A DNA stretch of 64,000 nucleotides. It comes from Blumeriella jaapii. Its lineage: Eukaryota; Ascomycota; Leotiomycetes; Helotiales; Drepanopezizaceae. A program made the position numbers and the translations under genes. The stretch spans positions 329,001-393,000 of the forward strand of contig VWND01000022.1 in the NCBI GenBank assembly GCA_009599575.1, written 5' to 3'. Below, in pieces: positions 1 to 10,201 of the stretch; the first letter of the stretch is position 1, and the number at the start of each line of letters is the position of its first letter. Under the pieces are notes generated by a model. It did not search any database and had not been told where the DNA came from. It worked only from the letters and a program-made list of their open reading frames with translations.

Positions 1-311
1 CGCAGCAGCTTCGCTGGCGGCAGGACTTCTTCTTTGCGCTCGGATTCGGGCTCGGGCGTCGGAGACAGCTTCCTGCGCTTCGGGGGACGGGAAGAGAGTT
101 CTGTCGTCTGCGATTGCGTGCCAGCGACAGCAGCTTCTTCTTCTTGTTGTTGCTGTTGATGTTGTTGCGCGAGGAGCTGGGCGGCTTCGTCTGCTCTGCG
201 CTGCTTCTCGGCCTTGGCCCGTTTCTTCTCCTCTTTTTCGCGTTTCCGCTGCGCCTCTAGAGCGGCATCTTCCTCATCGTCGGCCCAGCGTGACTTCATC
301 TTCGTGCTCAT
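1..311 (-). CDS. N-terminus of CDK11/PITSLRE-like protein kinase (partial)
   Basis: The frame opens at the ATG at 311 (a second in-frame ATG lies at 299) and runs without a stop to the window edge, giving about 103 residues. It begins MSTKMKSRWADDEED, continues with a Lys/Glu/Arg-rich coiled stretch and a Gln run (about residues 46-55), then has a basic RPPKRRKLSP motif, and ends in PPAKLLR. Fungal CDK11 (PITSLRE) kinases begin in just this way: SRWADxEED, a KREKEEKKR helix, KRRKLSP, then LLRF shortly before the kinase domain. The kinase domain would lie outside the window, so the assignment rests only on the N-terminal signature. In the family the kinase acts in the nucleus on transcription and RNA processing. 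It is divergent from the NDUFAF7 gene, with about 217 bases between the two starts. Confidence 0.55.
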   Translation of the reverse strand, partial: MSTKMKSRWADDEEDAALEAQRKREKEEKKRAKAEKQRRADEAAQLLAQQHQQQQQEEEAAVAGTQSQTTELSSRPPKRRKLSPTPEPESERKEEVLPPAKLL

Positions 312-528
312 CGTCGAGGCATGGTGGTGTGGTGGTGGGCGTGGTGTTTTGGTGTTTTGGTCGGATCGCGAGAAGGCTGAGACTGCAGATCGCCCGTGAG
401 GTCAAGGCTCCCAGAATTTGGGATTTGGGGAGCCGCCGAGCCGAGCTCGCAACTCTTCAGACGACGACGCAACGCAACGCAACCCAGACAAGAAAAGACA
501 TGCAGAGGTCAGGTAGAGAGACGCAGAT

Positions 529-2186
529 ATGAGATCGAGCCTTTCTCTGCATGCGCGCCGCGGTTTGCGTGCTGCTCAGCGAGGGACTGGGCCTTGGAGA
601 GGTGCATCTCAAGCTGGGAGGTGGTCGTCGAGCGAGGCAAGGCAATGGAGCACGCCACTTGCGAAACAGCTTTCTGAAGCCATCGCGGTACCATTTCCAC
701 TCCGCAGTCTCGAGATACATGGCTGACGTCGTTGTAGGCGACAGGTCCAATTCCCCTTGCGGCGTTCATGCGGATGTGCTTGACGTCCGACCTGGGAGGG
801 TACTACATGTCCAAGCAAGAAGGGCGCGACCAGTTCGGGCAAAAAGGAGACTTTATCACGTCTCCGGAGATATCGCAGATCTTCGGGGAGCTGATAGCCA
901 TCTGGTTTGTCGCAGAGTGGATGGGACAGGGGAGGAGATCGAAGGGGGTGGAGTTGATTGAGATTGGGCCTGGGAGAGGCACGTTGATGGATGATATGTT
1001 GCGGGTATGCGTGGAACCTCTCATTGACAATCGAAGGACTTGGCTGATGCCGTACATAGACCATCAAGAATTTTGGACCCATGGCGAAGAGCATGGAGGC
1101 CGTGTATCTGGTGGAAGCGAGTCCGTCCTTGAGGGAAGCTCAAAAGCAACTGTTGTGTGGTGACAATCCTATGGAAGAGACGACTATTGGCCATAGGAGT
1201 ATCAGTAAGTATGCTGGCATACCTGTAATATGGACTGAAAACATCCGTTTTGTCCCGTCTGGTAAGTTGACACTTCCAATACAACCATCACCTACTCACT
1301 TCTAGCAGACCAAGACAAAATCCCCTTCATCGTCGCCCACGAGTTCTTCGATGCCCTCCCAATTCATGCCTTTCAATCCATAGCACCCTCAGATTCCTCT
1401 CAAGCAACCATCAAAACGCCAACAGGGGTCCACAAGCTCTCCCCCGAAGCCTCCCACGCGGCCCAAAAAAAAGGTCCTCAATGGCGCGAAATGGTCGTCT
1501 CGCCCACGCCCCCCGACGCAACACATAACACCCTACGCACGCCCAAATCCCAACAATCCGCCAACGACCCCCCAGAGTTCCAGCTCACGCTCTCTCCAGC
1601 CGCAACACCACACAGCCTCTACCTTCCCGAGATCTCGGCCCGCTACCGCGCCCTCAAATCCACCCCCGATGCCCTCATCGAGATATCGCCCGAATCGCAC
1701 GCCTACGCACAGGACTTCGCCCGGCGCATAGGCGGCTCCGCCACCGCGCCCAAGGCCGCCCCCTCGGGGGCAGCGCTCATCCTCGACTACGGGCCGGCGG
1801 CCACGATCCCGACCAACTCCCTGCGTGGAATCCGCGCACACCAGCGCGTGTCGCCGCTCAGCGCGCCGGGGCTCGTGGATCTCTCCGCGGACGTGGATTT
1901 CGTGGCGCTGGCCGAGGCGGCGCTGGGCGCGTCGCCGGGCGTTGAGGTCTATGGGCCTGTGGAGCAGGGGGATTTCCTCAGGAGCATGGGCATCGAGGAG
2001 AGGGCGAAAAGGTTGGTGCAGTTGGCGGAAGAGGGGGATGGGAGAAAGAGGATGGATGGGGCGTGGAGAAGATTGGTGGAAAGGGGCGGCGGGGGCATGG
2101 GGAAGGTGTACAAGGCTATGGCTATTGTGCCGGAGAGTGGGGGGAAGAGGAGGCCGGTCGGCTTTGGGGGGGAGGTTGGTGGGTAG
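529..2186 (+). CDS. mitochondrial NDUFAF7-type protein arginine methyltransferase (MidA/DUF185 family)
   Basis: Four exons: 529-687, 738-1004, 1060-1261, 1309-2186; 501 residues. Introns are 50, 55 and 47 bases, all GT-AG, and the joins restore family-typical sequence ([56 protein letters not shown]). The first 25 or so residues are Arg/Ser-rich without acids, as expected of a mitochondrial presequence. Residues 54-142 carry the [16 protein letters not shown] block and the SAM-binding loop EIGPGRG (about 128-134). In the family this enzyme symmetrically dimethylates an arginine of complex I subunit NDUFS2 and is needed for complex I assembly in the matrix. The C-terminal half keeps the LILDYGP and VDFxALAEAA blocks, so the protein looks complete and functional. 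The start is the first ATG in frame with the presequence. Confidence 0.9.
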
Positions 2187-3109
2187 TGATTGTTGGAATG
2201 TGAAGAGCTGTGCTAGAATGATCATTCTGTAAATCGGTTCGTGTAATACTACTTGCTGGGATTGAAAGTTGGCTCTCAGCATTGGAGAATACCTCATTGT
2301 GCTCGAGGTGGAGCTGATTAGCGAGAAAACGCTCCACGAATCACAACGATCTAATGATATCATTCCAATACAGAGGAGAAGCCTTTTCCATTTGTAAAAA
2401 CCTCGTATCCTTTTACATATGACTAGAGATTACACCCCCTGGGATGCGGTAGGTTCGATGTATTGATTTCAATCAAGCCTCCAAAACTCGTCCACATCTA
2501 CCACTAGCTTGCTGTTGAGTTCAGTGCTGATCAACACTCGAGTGCCTAACTGTCATACTTAAACAATCGACCGTTGCGATTAGGCAGGTATTTTGGTCTC
2601 TGACGAGGTCACATGCTCGGTAAAGCTTCTAAGTCAATGTTTACTTACTTACTTACCGACAACGAGCCCGATCGAATGCGGCGAAGCTACCTAATCCATC
2701 CCACTACTATGCATATCCTCTGATCTTGGTTCGATTGATCGGTGGAGTTTTTTCGTTTCATGACCGACTCACCCAGCTCTAGTCGTATGTTCGTCCGTCT
2801 GCGTAACCCTTCCACTTCCTTCCGCGCTACGTACAGTACCTACCTAAGCACAGTGCACAAAAGAGTGGAATTTCCCACGCTGCGCCAGCTCGGCCTGGCT
2901 CTAGCGATTTAAATAAACCCCATCTCAAGGACAGTGCTTACTTTCCTCAGACTTTCACCAAGATTCGGAAATCCCTTACTTGTTCCTTACCTCCTCCACG
3001 CATCTCATTCCGCGGTTTTATTTCTTTCTATTATCTACAACAGGAGGAGAGTAGTACCACATATTCATTTTTTGATGGGTATATTAAACCAAAAATCGGC
3101 ATTCCTGTC
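2187..3109. other. intergenic, no gene seen
   Basis: About 920 bases between the methyltransferase and a 5S rRNA gene. It contains a short (ACTT)n run at about 2642-2656 and several stop-rich frames, but no coding frame that resembles a protein. A TATA-like ATATTAAA at about 3081-3088 sits roughly 25-29 bases upstream of the 5S gene, where some fungal 5S genes carry an upstream element. Confidence 0.5.
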
Positions 3110-3228
3110 ACATACGACCATAGACTGAGGAGAATTGGGCATCCCGTCCGCTCTGCCATACACAAGCCTCAGATCGGCAGATTAGTAGTTGGGTGGGTGA
3201 CCACCAGCGAATACCTGCTGTTGTATGT
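3110..3228 (+). rRNA. 5S ribosomal RNA, copy 1
   Basis: A 119-base sequence begins ACATACGACCATAGACTGAG and ends with TGCTGTTGTATGT. The ends pair (ACATACGAC with GTTGTATGT) to form helix I. The conserved fungal 5S blocks are present: CATCCCGTCCGCTCTGCC, and AGTAGTTGGGTGGGTGACC, which includes the internal RNA polymerase III promoter. A run of T starts directly after the gene, as expected for Pol III termination. It is identical to the copy at 7428-7546. Single dispersed 5S genes are normal in Pezizomycotina such as Neurospora. Confidence 0.95.
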
Positions 3229-4074
3229 TTTTTGTTCTTTACTTAATTTTTTTTTTTTTTTTTTTTTTTTTGGTTTCCGTTCACGTCTTTTCAAGCACAA
3301 GATGCTGGCACTGTTTTTGATTCCTGCCCTAGCATACACAAATCCAGATGCTACATAGGTACACAGTGTATCACTTGCCCAGTGCCCGAGAGTCCTGCCC
3401 CGCCCCTGTTTCCAAGGAGACTACCGTGGAGTAGCTACGATCAGACCATTCCTTGTCAGATCCGTTTCCAGACTGTAATTGTTCATGTTTGACATGTCTG
3501 AAGCCGCTATGAATATCTGGGTAAGGATGCGAGCTTGAAAGCCGTGCTAGGACCCAATAAGGCATCTTATCACAGTTAAAATTTGAGGAGAGAAAAGAGG
3601 AAAATTTGCCCACAGCATGCGGCAACGCGCAAGCATTGAGAGCCTTTCGCCGTAGAAAGTTTACTACCTTTCTTACCCAGCATCAGCAGACTGGTGTATT
3701 TCTACCGATCGCGTCCTTTTCATCTTCGGTTTTGCATTACATTACCATCGATCGCAAGTGACACCGAAGCACCAGGGGCAACATCTCGCGGACTACGACG
3801 GCTCGATCGAGCGGAGAGATAATGGCGTTCTGACTGAGCCCTGCGAAAGTCCAGATTCATCAACTGTCCGGATCACGTCAGTTGTAGAGCCACTGACTGA
3901 CTGCCTGAGAAACTGGGTGCGGTTTGAGGGTGCAGCGATGCCTTGTTGGAGAAAAGCCAGCCTCTGGTCTTCACATAGGGATGACGTGAACCGCAATCTA
4001 TTGGAAGAGCCATCCATGACTTTAGATGGTATGATTACTAGCTCATGCACAACATGGCTGCTCTTGTGGCGTCA
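3229..4074. other. intergenic with long poly-T
   Basis: A T run of about 25 bases (about 3247-3271) follows the 5S gene and probably extends its terminator. The rest, up to the 3' end of the DUF7924-like gene, holds no coding frame I can support. Confidence 0.45.
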
Positions 4075-5484
4075 TCACCTGTGTCTTGCTCGTCTCGACC
4101 TGCGAACCTCGGACTCTGGCGATTTCTTGGTAGGCCGTTTCTTCGGCTTTGCGTATTCGAACGACGCCGAGTAAGGTGGAGTAACAGGATGTTCTGCTTC
4201 AGGCTGCGCTTCATCGCTGTCTAGTCTTGGCACAGCTTCGGTTGACTGCTCAACACCGACCCGAGTGCCTGTTAACGGCTCTTCATCCCTACACCGATGA
4301 CTAGTCCGAGCAGTAGTCTTTGCCTCGCTTGCACGAGTCTCGTAGGAGAGGTGCTTTTCATGCTCTGTGGAGCGAGCAGTCTCGTCAAGCCGAGTGTGGA
4401 GATTTGGCTCCGCAAGTACAGTAGTTGCTTGATCAACAACGGCACGACTCTCTGCAAAGAACACAAGGCTATCTCTCAAGGCCTCCGACTGCGCCTTAGC
4501 ATGGTCTTCTAGGTTCCGCAGCACCCGGCGACCCCTTTTAAAACCGTCGAAACTTGGCAGGAGGAGCGTGCTTGAAGTTGGGTACTGGTGGTACACCGTC
4601 TGGCCTCTTCGCTCCGATGTGTAGTGCGCAAAGGTGTTCAGCACGGTGCCATCGGTAGTGAATGTTTGGATAGATGCCTGGCCATCTGGGTCGTGCTGTC
4701 CTAATAGAGCGCATGCCTGGCTTCGACCATAAACCAAGCAAGCCCCATCATATGCTGCTTGGCGCTCAGCCTGAATCATATCTTTCCCGGGACCTTTTAG
4801 CTCCCCCGCAACGTGTGGGAACCATATCGGATCGCCGTGGGAATACAGATTCGTGGACTCTTCAAGCTCGTTGTCGATGGCTGGTCCAAATTCTGAGCGA
4901 GTAAGTCCTTCGACTACGTCTGGCTGGCACGCAGCAAGACTGTCGTTGAAACCAATCTCAGTGGGCAGTGCGTTGAAAGATTGGTTGTACACTTTAAGAT
5001 ATCCAACCTTGTGGTGCTGCTTCATCAGAAGATCCGCCGTGTGACTTAACATGGATGCCTTATTCGGCACTCTGCGCACAGCCGATACATAATAACGGTA
5101 GTCTTCTTCTGAGGGCGATACTGTATCTCGAGCTCGATCCAAGATTTCCTTAAGCTGGGTAAGATTTGTAGGCTCCTTGGACTGCTCTACATCCAGGACA
5201 CCGTTTTTCCTCAGTGCTGTTGCAAATTGTGGGTTTGTCGACGACGTCGAAGATTGTTTCGATTCTGTTGACGCGGTTGCGATGTCTTTCTTCTTATTGC
5301 GCCCGCCCTCTATTTTATTAAATACATGTAGATTATGCTTCGTCAGACGAAAGCGCTTGCAAGGTCGTTGTGTGTCGAATTCGGTGCTCATAGGTCTCTT
5401 CTGTAATGGCTTGGGAGCTGGAAGACTGACTTGAGCGGCTTGCAGACGGGCACTTCTTCGCGGCTCTGTCCAAGTCATGAGCAT
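4075..5484 (-). CDS. DUF7924-like protein with PD-(D/E)XK-type motif
   Basis: A single-exon frame of 469 residues. The N-terminal 130 residues are Ser/Lys-rich and disordered, with basic clusters (RRSARLQ, KRFRLTK) that could be nuclear signals. The globular core spans about residues 140-345: FNDSLAACQPDVVEGL, then WFPHVAGELKGPGKDM, then RQAAYDGACLVYGR, then FTTDGT and YHQYP. This order matches the fungal domain catalogued as DUF7924, which is common in variable gene regions of ascomycetes. D189, E228-x-K230 and Q242-x-x-Y245 line up as a PD...ExK...QxxY arrangement typical of PD-(D/E)XK nucleases. That fold assignment is my inference. The C-terminus ends in SRRARHR. It lies alone between a 5S gene and AT-rich DNA. 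The name of the domain is recalled, not searched. Confidence 0.7.
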   Translation of the reverse strand: MLMTWTEPRRSARLQAAQVSLPAPKPLQKRPMSTEFDTQRPCKRFRLTKHNLHVFNKIEGGRNKKKDIATASTESKQSSTSSTNPQFATALRKNGVLDVEQSKEPTNLTQLKEILDRARDTVSPSEEDYRYYVSAVRRVPNKASMLSHTADLLMKQHHKVGYLKVYNQSFNALPTEIGFNDSLAACQPDVVEGLTRSEFGPAIDNELEESTNLYSHGDPIWFPHVAGELKGPGKDMIQAERQAAYDGACLVYGRSQACALLGQHDPDGQASIQTFTTDGTVLNTFAHYTSERRGQTVYHQYPTSSTLLLPSFDGFKRGRRVLRNLEDHAKAQSEALRDSLVFFAESRAVVDQATTVLAEPNLHTRLDETARSTEHEKHLSYETRASEAKTTARTSHRCRDEEPLTGTRVGVEQSTEAVPRLDSDEAQPEAEHPVTPPYSASFEYAKPKKRPTKKSPESEVRRSRRARHR

Positions 5485-5980
5485 CTATTCTTTAATATAT
5501 CGGACCGGACTAACCTGAGAACGGTGAAAAGATACTTCGTGTCAATCTCGATGGTCTTCGCTCTGGTGTGGAGGAGGGAAGCATCATGATACCTAGTACG
5601 TGAGGGATGAAGATTGGAGAGGAATGTGGCGCATCGTGCTATCTGCTGCATATCAAAGACTTTCGTCTAAATAAGTGGAGGACGGGCGCCCGCAATTAGG
5701 AGCCGCTAATCGGCGCGGAGCGATAGCCTTTTTTCCAATTGAAGGGATGCCAAACTTAGTTTTGGGCTCCGAGTTCTGGGCCTCAAAGTTCTGGGATTCA
5801 AGTTTCGGGATCTGAGCTATTGCCTGCTGTGATGTAGAAAGCCAAAGTGTGCCACGATCGCTTCCAAAAATCATCCAGTTTGCTTACTAATCGTCCCCTC
5901 ACCGGTTAGTCAACCACCGACGGTCCTACTAGTGCTATCGCGATTCTTGTACACCTCAAAGCGGAAGTCATCTACCTTTC
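5485..5980. other. intergenic, upstream of DUF7924-like gene
   Basis: About 500 bases with no protein-like frame. It would hold the promoter of the minus-strand DUF7924-like gene. A short repeated phrase on the minus strand (CCAGAACTTTGAGGCCCAGAA and variants, about 5762-5800) is low complexity. Confidence 0.35.
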
Positions 5981-6310
5981 ATGCAGTGGACGGTCCTGAC
6001 TATATGGAAATCCTATATGGTATACCTCCATGTTATTAGTATTTGGAAATTCCTTCGGACTGGCGCTGGCGTCGATTGCGTAAAGGCTGCCTTTTGCACT
6101 ATCTGTCCGTGTTGCCTCGAACTTCATCGAAAGGCGATTGCAGCCGGTGACGCCGAAAATGAGAGCGACACGATGACGAGCGATATTGAAGAAATGCAGT
6201 ATCTCATAGCTTCGAGCCTCTCAAATGCTAGTATGAATAATACCAGAGCGAACGATGTTATTGTTACTGTTGACGTCTATCCCCGCGTGCCGGAAAACCC
6301 TGCGTGCTGA
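5981..6310 (+). CDS. small Cys-rich ORF, possible PLAC8-family fragment
   Basis: A 109-residue frame from an ATG. Its only recognisable part is about residues 28-52, which reads GAGVDCVKAAFCTICPCC followed by LELHRKAI. This resembles the C-terminal half of PLAC8 domains (DCL...CCPCC-L-Q-x-R-E). The N-terminal half of the domain (FCPC block) is not present in any joined frame upstream. The tail is acidic and Ser/Asn-rich. It may be a truncated gene, a relic, or an exon of a model I could not complete; it may also be chance. Confidence 0.3.
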   Translation: MQWTVLTIWKSYMVYLHVISIWKFLRTGAGVDCVKAAFCTICPCCLELHRKAIAAGDAENESDTMTSDIEEMQYLIASSLSNASMNNTRANDVIVTVDVYPRVPENPAC

Positions 6311-7427
6311 AAAATTAACCGGTACAGTACTTAGACTTTGAGTATCTTAAAATTTATGCATATTTTAATATCTTCTATATTTCTTACAAATTAGCAAAAG
6401 GACTTTTCAGTTGCCTTCGGTCTCTCTAATGTTTGCGATGTCGAATACTTCATGGCAAGAAAGACAGAGCTGGTAGAGATACACAACGCTTCACGGTCTA
6501 GGCGGAGAGCAAAGATTAATCAAAACAGAATTTTGCTCAGAGAGCCAAGCAGATAATAAGAGAACACCCGTTAGCTATCTGACTTCGCAACGTGGATACG
6601 AATCAAAACCTTAACGATGATGATGAATTTATCATTTAACGTCTGGAAGGGGCAGGGAAACTGCGCTACCTCAAGCCTCCCGCAGGGCATTGGAGACGTG
6701 CTAAGCTGGGGATTTCTACATACAAGAGACCCTCGAGAAAGCTGTTAAATAAAGAAATGTGTGACAAATAGTCCGCTATCTAAGGCCTTCCCCTACGGGC
6801 GGGATGGTTCTCTATTGCGTTCGTAAAGCCACCTTCGATAAATCAGATAATCAAAGCTGTTGAAGCTGAGCGTGTCTTTGGGCCATACAGACCGGAAAAA
6901 ACCTTAACGAGATAGTACATAGATACTGTTAAGGCATGGCTTAGTATGCCGACTCAAACGCGATGTAAGTACGGTTTAGAGAGATATAGGGGTGCACACG
7001 TGAGTTGCCTAGCGTGAGCGATCACGTGCTAAAAGATAGACACGTGACCCACCCCTGCCATCTACCCACATCATCTCATCACTATATTGAACAATCAATA
7101 GCAGATCACCCAAGTCATAGATTCCCAAGGCTTAAGCCGAGACATCCAATGGCTTGTCTATGTCCAACCTGACGTCTCAGGCATTAAACTTAGCAGCCAT
7201 TTCCCAGCCCAGAACTCCAGGAACCAAGGTCCGAACCAACAGGAGGCTCTCTGAACATAGATCCAAGTTCAAGAACTTGGGCAGCAGCTCTAGATAAACG
7301 CAGCGCTGAGTTCTGGGATATCGGATCCAATCACTGGGATTTCGATATGAGACTTCTGCACCAGAAGCTGAAAAGAATCAGTTTGATAATGGGTTGGTTA
7401 TGTATTCGTAGCCAGACTTTAACTGCC
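6311..7427. other. AT-rich intergenic DNA
   Basis: No coding frame seen. It contains one copy of a dispersed 78-bp repeat (listed separately) and CACGTGA-type E-boxes at about 6998-7048. It ends at the second 5S gene. Confidence 0.4.
6635..6712. repeat. dispersed 78-bp repeat, copy A
   Basis: From TTTAAC to AGCTGGGGA this stretch matches 52045-52122 at 69 of 78 positions. Eight of the nine differences are transitions. A GATGATGATGA run lies about 10 bases before it here and in the other copy. Read on the minus strand, each copy therefore runs toward a (TCA)n tail, as the 3' ends of non-LTR elements often do. The element type is an inference; only the pair and its flanks are observed. Confidence 0.7.
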
Positions 7428-7546
7428 ACATACGACCATAGACTGAGGAGAATTGGGCATCCCGTCCGCTCTGCCATACACAAGCCTCAGATCGGCAGAT
7501 TAGTAGTTGGGTGGGTGACCACCAGCGAATACCTGCTGTTGTATGT
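7428..7546 (+). rRNA. 5S ribosomal RNA, copy 2
   Basis: 119 bases, identical to the gene at 3110-3228, including both ends of helix I and the internal GTAGTTGGGTGGGTGACC promoter block. It is followed by TTTTTGG, a short Pol III terminator. Flanking sequence is unlike that of copy 1, so only the gene itself is shared. Confidence 0.95.
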
Positions 7547-10201
7547 TTTTGGTTTTCTTTTTCCTATTTTTCCTTTTTGGTTTTTTTCGCTTTCCCAGTC
7601 AGTGGCAGCAGTTAAACAAGGACACTTTCGCTTTTAGCGCATTATCGTGTGACCACACATGACCCACCACGCCCTCGGTATTCCTACCTTGAGGTTAAAT
7701 GGACAGAACTGCGGTATAAGCATAGGAAACAGTAGGCATATTGGAGCGTAGAAACAACGATAGTGGGGATTTTCGAAAAAATCTTAAGTTGCGAGGATTT
7801 AGCTTTTTGAAAGTACTGCAAGCATTTCTCCTTCTTCGTCTCCTTCTCCATCTTTTATTTTTCTTTCTTTCATCTTCCACCATTTCTATTGTAGATTCAA
7901 CACCCCTTTTCACCAAGGAACAGATCTCCTTTGTCTTCAAAGGGCTTTTTTTAAAAACAAAACAGGAGCTGGGAGCTGGAGCGACCTGTTAAGTTAAGAA
8001 CATAGGATGTATGTAAGATGAGGGGAGATGCCGTGACGCTCTTCCTAATTACCTGTTTACGCTGCCCGTATCAGCTCAAAAAGCATGAGGATTCGGCCTT
8101 TCGTTACAGCACCCTAGAGACCATTGGAAAAAGGAGGCTGGTTGTGCCATCGAAGCTAGGCTGTCCTTGTTTTATGCTGACCATAGGCCTGGGAATCTGG
8201 AAATTGTAAAACTAGGGAATGGACTTGGATATGCGATAGAAATGTGCGTGGATAAAAGATAGGGATGCCTTCAATAGGAGGTAGATCTGATCTTGTCGTT
8301 TTTAATTTATTATTTTCTCGATTCACACCGCTCTCAAAGCCCACTGGTCTTCGTCTGTTGTGAAAGCCGGTCTTGATAATCTTCCCGTCTGAATTTCATG
8401 ATAATCAAATAGAAACACAGTTTGTTTAAAAGTTCTTACATGTCCAGAGATCAAGGTATTTGATAACCGGGTACCAAATCACTTATTATCGGTTGTGAGA
8501 TCCCGTACTCAAGTAACGGTGGACAGATTAAAAAGTTGAACCTTCTACACGCAAGAATAACTATACTAGAAATGTCAGATAACTGTTCTCAATTCGAGGA
8601 GCCAGATGCTACACATGGCTTTTAATCTCTGACAATTTGTAAGCTAAAGATCAAACCATGGTTTTTGGTGTTTCTACTGGTTCGGTGCTTTCAGTGTAAA
8701 TCACAGTAACTTGTCATAGTCAGCTTTCAGTTTGCTCCGAAGTTTATCGAAAGCTTCGATGCTAGTCTGCGTGTTAAGCATTGTTTTTACCCATCTCTTA
8801 TGCATATCCAGCAGTTTTCTAGGGCTAGGCGGCCTAGAACAATAGCAGTACACGCAAGAAAGACTGACTCACTTGAAAGAAGGAAGACATTGACTTGGCA
8901 TATTAAGTTTAACAGGTGCGCCAAATCAAGCCACCTGCTCTTTCGAAACTCGGCTTATTTTAAAACCGTTCCAAAAGATAACAAATTCTTGCTGACTTGA
9001 CTGGATCGCCAGGAAGAAGACCAAGATGCTCTCTATCAAACTTCCGACTGGGGTTTCCAAGTATTATAATATCTTATTCAAGGCAATTACTAGCTATGAC
9101 CTTATGGAATTTTTACGTTAACCATATCAAACAAGCTCTTTACCTCCTTCGACTCTTCCTTCTATCATTTCTCCATTCACTCCCTCAGTAAAAGTCCCCC
9201 ATAGACTTCTTAAACAAGGCCTAAGCTCCTCTGCGTCCCAAAAAAGATAAGATCTAAAGAGCAAAGCCTGATATCAACACTGGAATCGAGTCAAGGCTTG
9301 CCCAGATGGGAGTCACAAGCCCTCATACTTCTCGACTTACCCCGGAAATCGTTCACCTCCTGCTACAACACACAGCGTTGTACTCTTCCGTCTTGGCGTT
9401 ATCTCGACGCCCTTTCCTTTTCAGGATCAGGGAATTGAAGCACCTGTCGTTTTCGAACTGCGCCGTTTTCACACGGCGCTATCTGCAAGCAAGTCACTCA
9501 TCTCGCTACCCACCGCCCGAACCCTCACCACCAACCCTCTCCAACCACAACAACCTCTCTGTTCTCTTCCCACCCTACACCTGCACAAAGCTTTGTTGAT
9601 GCGCAGCAAGTACACATACTTGTTGAGCATCGGTAAGAGAGACCCGAGGCCTTCGAGGCAGGTCTTTGCCAGCTTCCGCCTCGGAGCTATCGCTCTTTGA
9701 GATCGACCGACGCGCATATTCCCCTCGAGACACCAACACCATCGAGGCGTCAAGAACAGGGAAGCATACTCTGATCCCCAAGATCACACTAAGATCGCGA
9801 TACTTGTGTCGCAGAGCGCGAACCCGACGATTCATTCGGTCTTTCTGTAAGTGATCTCCTGAGAATCGCATCTCCCATCTTCCGACAGCGGAGCGCAACA
9901 AGACGGAGTCCAACTCCCCTCGCTCTTGCAACGTTACCTGCTCGTCTACCAGCTTGAGAGATCTTTTTACTCGACAATCTGGACTTGGGTAACAGATCTC
10001 TTGCACACTTGCGTTCCAGATATCCATGCTGACTCCTTGCCCTCGCTCGAAGGACAATCGCGATACTCGGCGAACCACGAAACCATCCAATCTGCTGAGG
10101 TTGACATACGAATACTCTCAGAGCCTTCGTAGTGACACCGTCCTTTCCTATTCCAGATCTGACAGCCAGAGTGCCTGTCACCGTCGATCTCCCAAGTCAA
10201 G
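7547..10201. other. long intergenic stretch, no gene supported
   Basis: About 2.65 kb. Its first 1.8 kb is AT-leaning with short frames of no recognisable family. From about 9300 both strands carry open frames of 60-171 codons. None has an ATG context, composition or family resemblance that I can defend, and overlapping frames on both strands suggest chance. The last few hundred bases presumably hold the promoter and leader of the gene at 10202. Confidence 0.4.

Noticed and set aside
9575..10090. 171-codon minus-strand frame, with others overlapping on both strands
   Set aside because: No recognisable domain, no matching splice structure, and competing frames on both strands in the leader of the gene at 10202.
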